A stretch of 64,000 nucleotides of DNA, taken from the NCBI GenBank assembly GCA_942159475.1, contig OW804094.1:47488966-47552965 (forward strand), in the 5' to 3' direction. Source of the stretch: Sthenelais limicola (lineage: Eukaryota; Annelida; Polychaeta; Phyllodocida; Sigalionidae). The notes below the pieces were generated by a model that worked only from the letters and a program-made list of their open reading frames with translations, made no database searches and had not been told where the DNA came from. A program made the translations under genes and the position numbers. Shown in pieces: positions 61,654 to 64,000 of the stretch (its first letter is position 1; each line of letters opens with the position of its first letter).

Positions 61654-63779
61654 GGCCGATGACCAATATTGATATAAAAACTATAGTTAAATATGTGTGT
61701 CCTTATACAGATCTTTTAAAGGATTTTAAGGGTTCTCCACCATTTGATATTTTTTGCCCAATATGAATGCTAGTTTTTAATTTGAATAAATTTTGATAGC
61801 TGATTTAGTATGTCAACATAAATATGACCACTAATGATGTAGCAGGCACCGGAGTACAATATCAGGATGCAAGTTGTAAATTAAGTTTTATTCTGTTTGA
61901 AAGTGGATAAATATATATCCGTGATATGACCATTGACCAATTGTATGATGTAAAGATGTTCACGCGGCCTTCTGACCCATAGAAATATTTAAGAACACGG
62001 TAATGTAAAAGTTCAACCAATAGAAATTCAATAGAAATTATGCAAGTGAGAATCTATTTGCGTCCGTGCAGATGCGTTTATTACATAACCACAGGTCACA
62101 CCAAGCCGTCTCAGGTTTACCCTTGGTAGCTCTTAATCTTTAACAGACATATAAATATGGCTTCATATTTATGCCATGTTACATTAATACGATAAGATTT
62201 CATATATATATTATATATATATAATATAAGAATATGATGTATTAATAATTACAATGATTACGCAATATTACATAAGAAATATGGATTTTCCATAAGGAAT
62301 AAAAAGCGCTTATAACAATATATAACATAATCATTTGAATTTTAAAAGAACGCTTATATGTTCACTGTAATATCAGTTCTGTGATGTTCTGTTCGGCTTC
62401 TGTGATGCTCACAATCAATGATGGTACGTAGTACTCTGAATTCGATCAGCATCCCCGTCGAGGTCACCCGCCCTGTCAATTTATTTCCTACCATTACTTA
62501 ATTCTTCTTTCAAAACCTTACCCTTGAATCCAATCTTTTTTTCGTGCCAAACCAGGATTTGCGTTTATTGCCAATAGGATGTGCCCCAATACCACCCTTC
62601 GAAATACAATGTCAATACGGACCCTAGCCATTATGGCTTTCATGTTAGATCATGGTGGGCTTGCATTCCCGTGATTTACCGTTACGCAGGGATCCATTTC
62701 TATGCGCGTGAGATGGCTTTGACCAACCCAATACTCATCTGTATGAGGCCCGTGCTGTAAATACAGGAGCCCAGTACCTCTGCCTGCTAACACATGGCGC
62801 TATAACTGCTTAGGCTTTGGTATTATAAATGAAAGTCGAGCACTGCACGAAAAGTGGTTCATAGTGCATTATTTCTGCAGTTGACTTTGCAGTCTTTGTG
62901 TTATATCTGTGGCACAATCCACCAACTGATAAGAGAAGAATTAGAATGAATTGAGAATTATTAATGCAACTACTCTTATAAACATATAAAGTCCAGTCGG
63001 GTTTAATGTATCATTGGGCATATAAACATGATTAACAATAGCTCAAATGTCTTTCAATATAGAAGATGGCAAAAACGAAAAGATTATATATATATGTATT
63101 GGGAAAGTGGTGCTATGGATTTACACGAAGTTAGAAAACTATTTTCAATTCATAGAATTCGCGTTGTTCTTTCCTTGACAAATCTACTTATATTATCCAA
63201 CCTGTTTATGCCAGGGTTCTGCTCAACTCATTATATCCATATTTCACTGTCTCCATTGACGACTTCACATTGTAAATGTAGGCTTTGATGTTGTACTTTT
63301 TTGCCTGTTTCTCTTTGAATGCATCAGAATTCTTATCGAAATACTATATGGTTCGTATATGTCATAAACTAATAATCTATATCTGAATGTATCCGCGGAG
63401 TACTTTTCATCCATTTAAATGGAACTCTTATCTTATGATACGGATATCTCGCCGTACCGCTTCCTTAGAAGACTCACAAAAAGCAAAATGGCTGCGGAAC
63501 AGGTACTGGAAAACAGAAACGGTGAATCATTCAACCAATCTGAGTTGCTTTCTGATCTATATCCGCAAAGGCCATATTGCCATGCGTAAATCCTGCTCCT
63601 GGTCCCATGGCCGTCATCCAAAACATCCTCTTATGGCTCTTGGTGATTTCCTTCCGGTCGTGGCAAATAATATCTCAGGGGATCAGCACTCGGGCAAAAA
63701 TTAATAGATTCGCAAAAACTGCATTTGATGTGCATCTTCTGGCGCAGCTTTTCTATCGTTGATTGAACCAATTTTTACT
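61654..63779. other. Unannotated non-coding stretch
   Basis: No supported gene. An AT-only near-palindromic run lies at 62201-62228. The 105-codon plus frame at 63387-63704 has no recognised domain. Confidence 0.5.
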
Positions 63780-63888
63780 CGCAACCCATATTGGGTTGCT
63801 CTATTTACTCCCACAACCCTATGTGTTGCCCATAAAAATCTAAATTTTAATTCAGCTTCCTACGGTAAGTCTCTAAAAATGATAAAAT
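63780..63888 (+). mobile_element. MITE-like element, copy 2 (half element)
   Basis: The sequence with CAACCCATATTGGGTTGC, then ACTCCCACAACC, then TCTAAATTTTAATTCAGC, then ACGGTAAGTCTCTAAAAATG matches the spacer and right arm of the element at 6932-7118 in order and orientation, at roughly 80% identity by eye. The inverted left arm is missing or too diverged to see. GCAACCCATATTGGGTTGC is itself a near-palindrome. Confidence 0.6.
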
Positions 63889-64000
63889 ATGTAGACTACT
63901 ACCTCGCCATACTAACATATTTTGAGACGATTATTACGCGATATAATACAGGCTAACTTATTGCTGTTTGGAGGAATGCTAAGAATATGTATGACTGCTA

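Overview
This window looks like non-coding DNA from a eukaryote, most likely an invertebrate animal. It is AT-rich and shows no operons, no ribosome binding sites, no rRNA or clear functional tRNA genes, and no recognisable host coding exon. It does hold decayed LINE (non-LTR retrotransposon) fragments, tRNA-derived SINE-like pieces, a possible solo LTR, MITE-like inverted repeats, microsatellites, minisatellites and poly-G tracts. It is best read as an intergenic stretch or one very large intron. The species cannot be fixed from the sequence.

Layout. 0-12.8 kb: mostly unique sequence with a MITE-like inverted repeat (6.96-7.12 kb), a SINE-like composite (8.1-8.5 kb) and a possible solo LTR (9.29-9.63 kb). 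12.86-14.12 kb: a pyrimidine-rich dispersed repeat carrying an internal duplication and an insertion; a second copy lies inverted at 26.17-26.59 kb. 23.5-25.65 kb: a satellite block made of a degenerate GGTGG region, a G-quadruplex motif, (GGTAGT)n, a 14-bp microsatellite, a 30-bp minisatellite built of palindromes, and (TATG)n. 28.4 kb: a LINE C-terminal relic. 37.5-38.0 kb: a 159-bp tandem duplication followed by a retroposon-like tail.

39.6-40.5 kb holds the most unusual structure: nine consecutive imperfect hairpins, each built from two copies of a ~15-nt word (type CTGCATAATTTCATG) followed by two inverted copies across a loop of 7-10 nt. 41.4-42.5 kb holds two clusters of a GGGCCC-centred word in both orientations. 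46.08-46.42 kb is a MITE-like element with perfect 17-bp inverted ends. 51-52 kb has a (GATAA)n retroposon tail, a 22-bp palindrome and (ACAT)n. 52.7-53.3 kb holds the only long non-repetitive open frame (188 codons from its ATG, minus strand), with no recognised homology. 54.06-54.28 kb is a nearly exact 108-bp tandem duplication. 54.7-57.2 kb is a retroelement graveyard: two LINE C-terminal relics on opposite strands, a tRNA-derived SINE head, a perfect 15-bp hairpin and a reverse transcriptase core relic. 61.48-61.65 kb is an 88-bp tandem duplication, and the window ends with half of the MITE-like element seen at 7 kb.

Nothing here works together as a gene system. The long open frames at 13.1-13.6 and 23.9-25.5 kb are artefacts of low-complexity repeats. 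All homology statements rest on motif recognition by eye; no search was run.
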